A stretch of DNA of 64,000 bases from the NCBI GenBank assembly GCA_947359465.1, contig CANAIC010000111.1, positions 124,001 through 188,000 on the forward strand, given 5' to 3'. The notes beneath the pieces were generated by a model. The model was not told the origin of the DNA, made no database searches, and was given only the letters and a program-made list of their open reading frames with translations. This DNA is from Metellina segmentata. Lineage: Eukaryota; Arthropoda; Arachnida; Araneae; Tetragnathidae. Below are positions 63,817 through 64,000 of this stretch, in pieces. Within the stretch, counting starts at the first letter, position 1. The number at the start of each line of letters is the position of its first letter. The position numbers and the translations under genes are program-made.

Positions 63817-64000
63817 AGACGTTTGATCATAAATACCTAAAAACAAAGTGAGGAATATTTGAAGGCAGTAGGGATTGCTTCGAAAATGGTTAGAAATACA
63901 CTTGTATGTTAGAGGGAGCATAGAGAAAAGTTACACATATTTAAGTAAACTATCGAATACTTCAAATTGTATCGAAACTTTACCTCTAAATACGAGTATA
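63693..64000. repeat. Monomer 56 (right-truncated by window)
   Basis: Only the first 308 bp are present, so no class marker is reached. Confidence 0.97.

Larger units (their letters stand above)
1..64000. repeat. Tandem satellite array of a 1,158-1,159 bp 5S-derived monomer
   Basis: The sequence at position 1 returns at 1159 and then at 1,158-1,159 bp steps to the end of the window, all in one orientation. The only step that departs clearly is 1,163 bp, around 20,000-21,000, from a 3-bp duplication plus one extra T. Monomer differences are mostly single substitutions, so homogeneity is very high. Length classes come from an A-run at p1114 (four or five A's), a T-run at p1052 (seven to nine T's) and one 3-bp duplication. 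Each monomer has one BamHI site (p604-609; 555-560 in monomer 1). Both ends of the array lie outside the window. This is satellite-like DNA, not a dispersed element: no target-site duplications, terminal repeats or poly(A) tails separate the copies. Confidence 0.99.

Noticed and set aside
1..64000. CRISPR array
   Set aside because: Repeat unit exceeds 1 kb with no short direct repeats separated by unique spacers; each monomer is one continuous repeated sequence.
1..64000. Tandem LTR or LINE insertions
   Set aside because: No long terminal repeats, reverse transcriptase or integrase motifs, target-site duplications or poly(A) tails in the monomer.

Overview
The whole window is one tandem satellite array. 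A monomer of 1,158-1,159 bp repeats head to tail from the first base to the last: 54 complete monomers plus a partial one at each edge (56 numbered here). There is no unique DNA, no interruption by another element and no flank, so the array runs past both ends. Copies differ mostly by single bases. I support no protein-coding gene: the short open frames recur only because the DNA recurs, and the longest (101 codons) is broken by a stop in 17 of the 55 monomers where it can be read.

The one recognisable piece of each monomer is a 5S rRNA-like sequence of about 124 nt on the minus strand. I numbered monomers so that this element is intact at the left end of each. It aligns without gaps to about nt 110 of animal 5S rRNA, including the regions that correspond to the TFIIIA/Pol III internal promoter (A box, intermediate element, C box). 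T-runs that could stop Pol III follow it. The closing stem (helix I) of normal 5S is lost and helix II is damaged, so it reads as a 5S-derived pseudogene or a repurposed Pol III unit rather than ordinary 5S. Its wording (start GCCAACG, GUUCUC, CGAUCACC, GGAACACC...GUGUU) is closest to the arthropod, especially insect, 5S sequences I remember. The rest of the monomer (about 1,035 bp) is AT-rich spacer with several short perfect inverted repeats and no recognised gene.

The array has higher-order structure. Two main monomer classes, A (38 copies) and B (14 full plus 3 A/B mosaics), alternate in places as a 2.3-kb dimer (monomers 10-13, 21-24, 28-34, 39-42). Elsewhere long runs are all A (4-10, 43-50). 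Private variants shared by neighbours, or by copies 2 or 4 monomers apart, and mosaic copies point to continuing unequal exchange and gene conversion.

Monomer coordinates used below: p1 is the left end of the 5S-like element (its RNA 3' end). Class A has p774/776 = T/C and p884/892 = G/C. Class B has C/T and C/G there, and p892 G makes the stop. p415 is T or C and usually tracks the class. Variants listed are those I could see by eye and from broken reading frames; further silent ones may exist.
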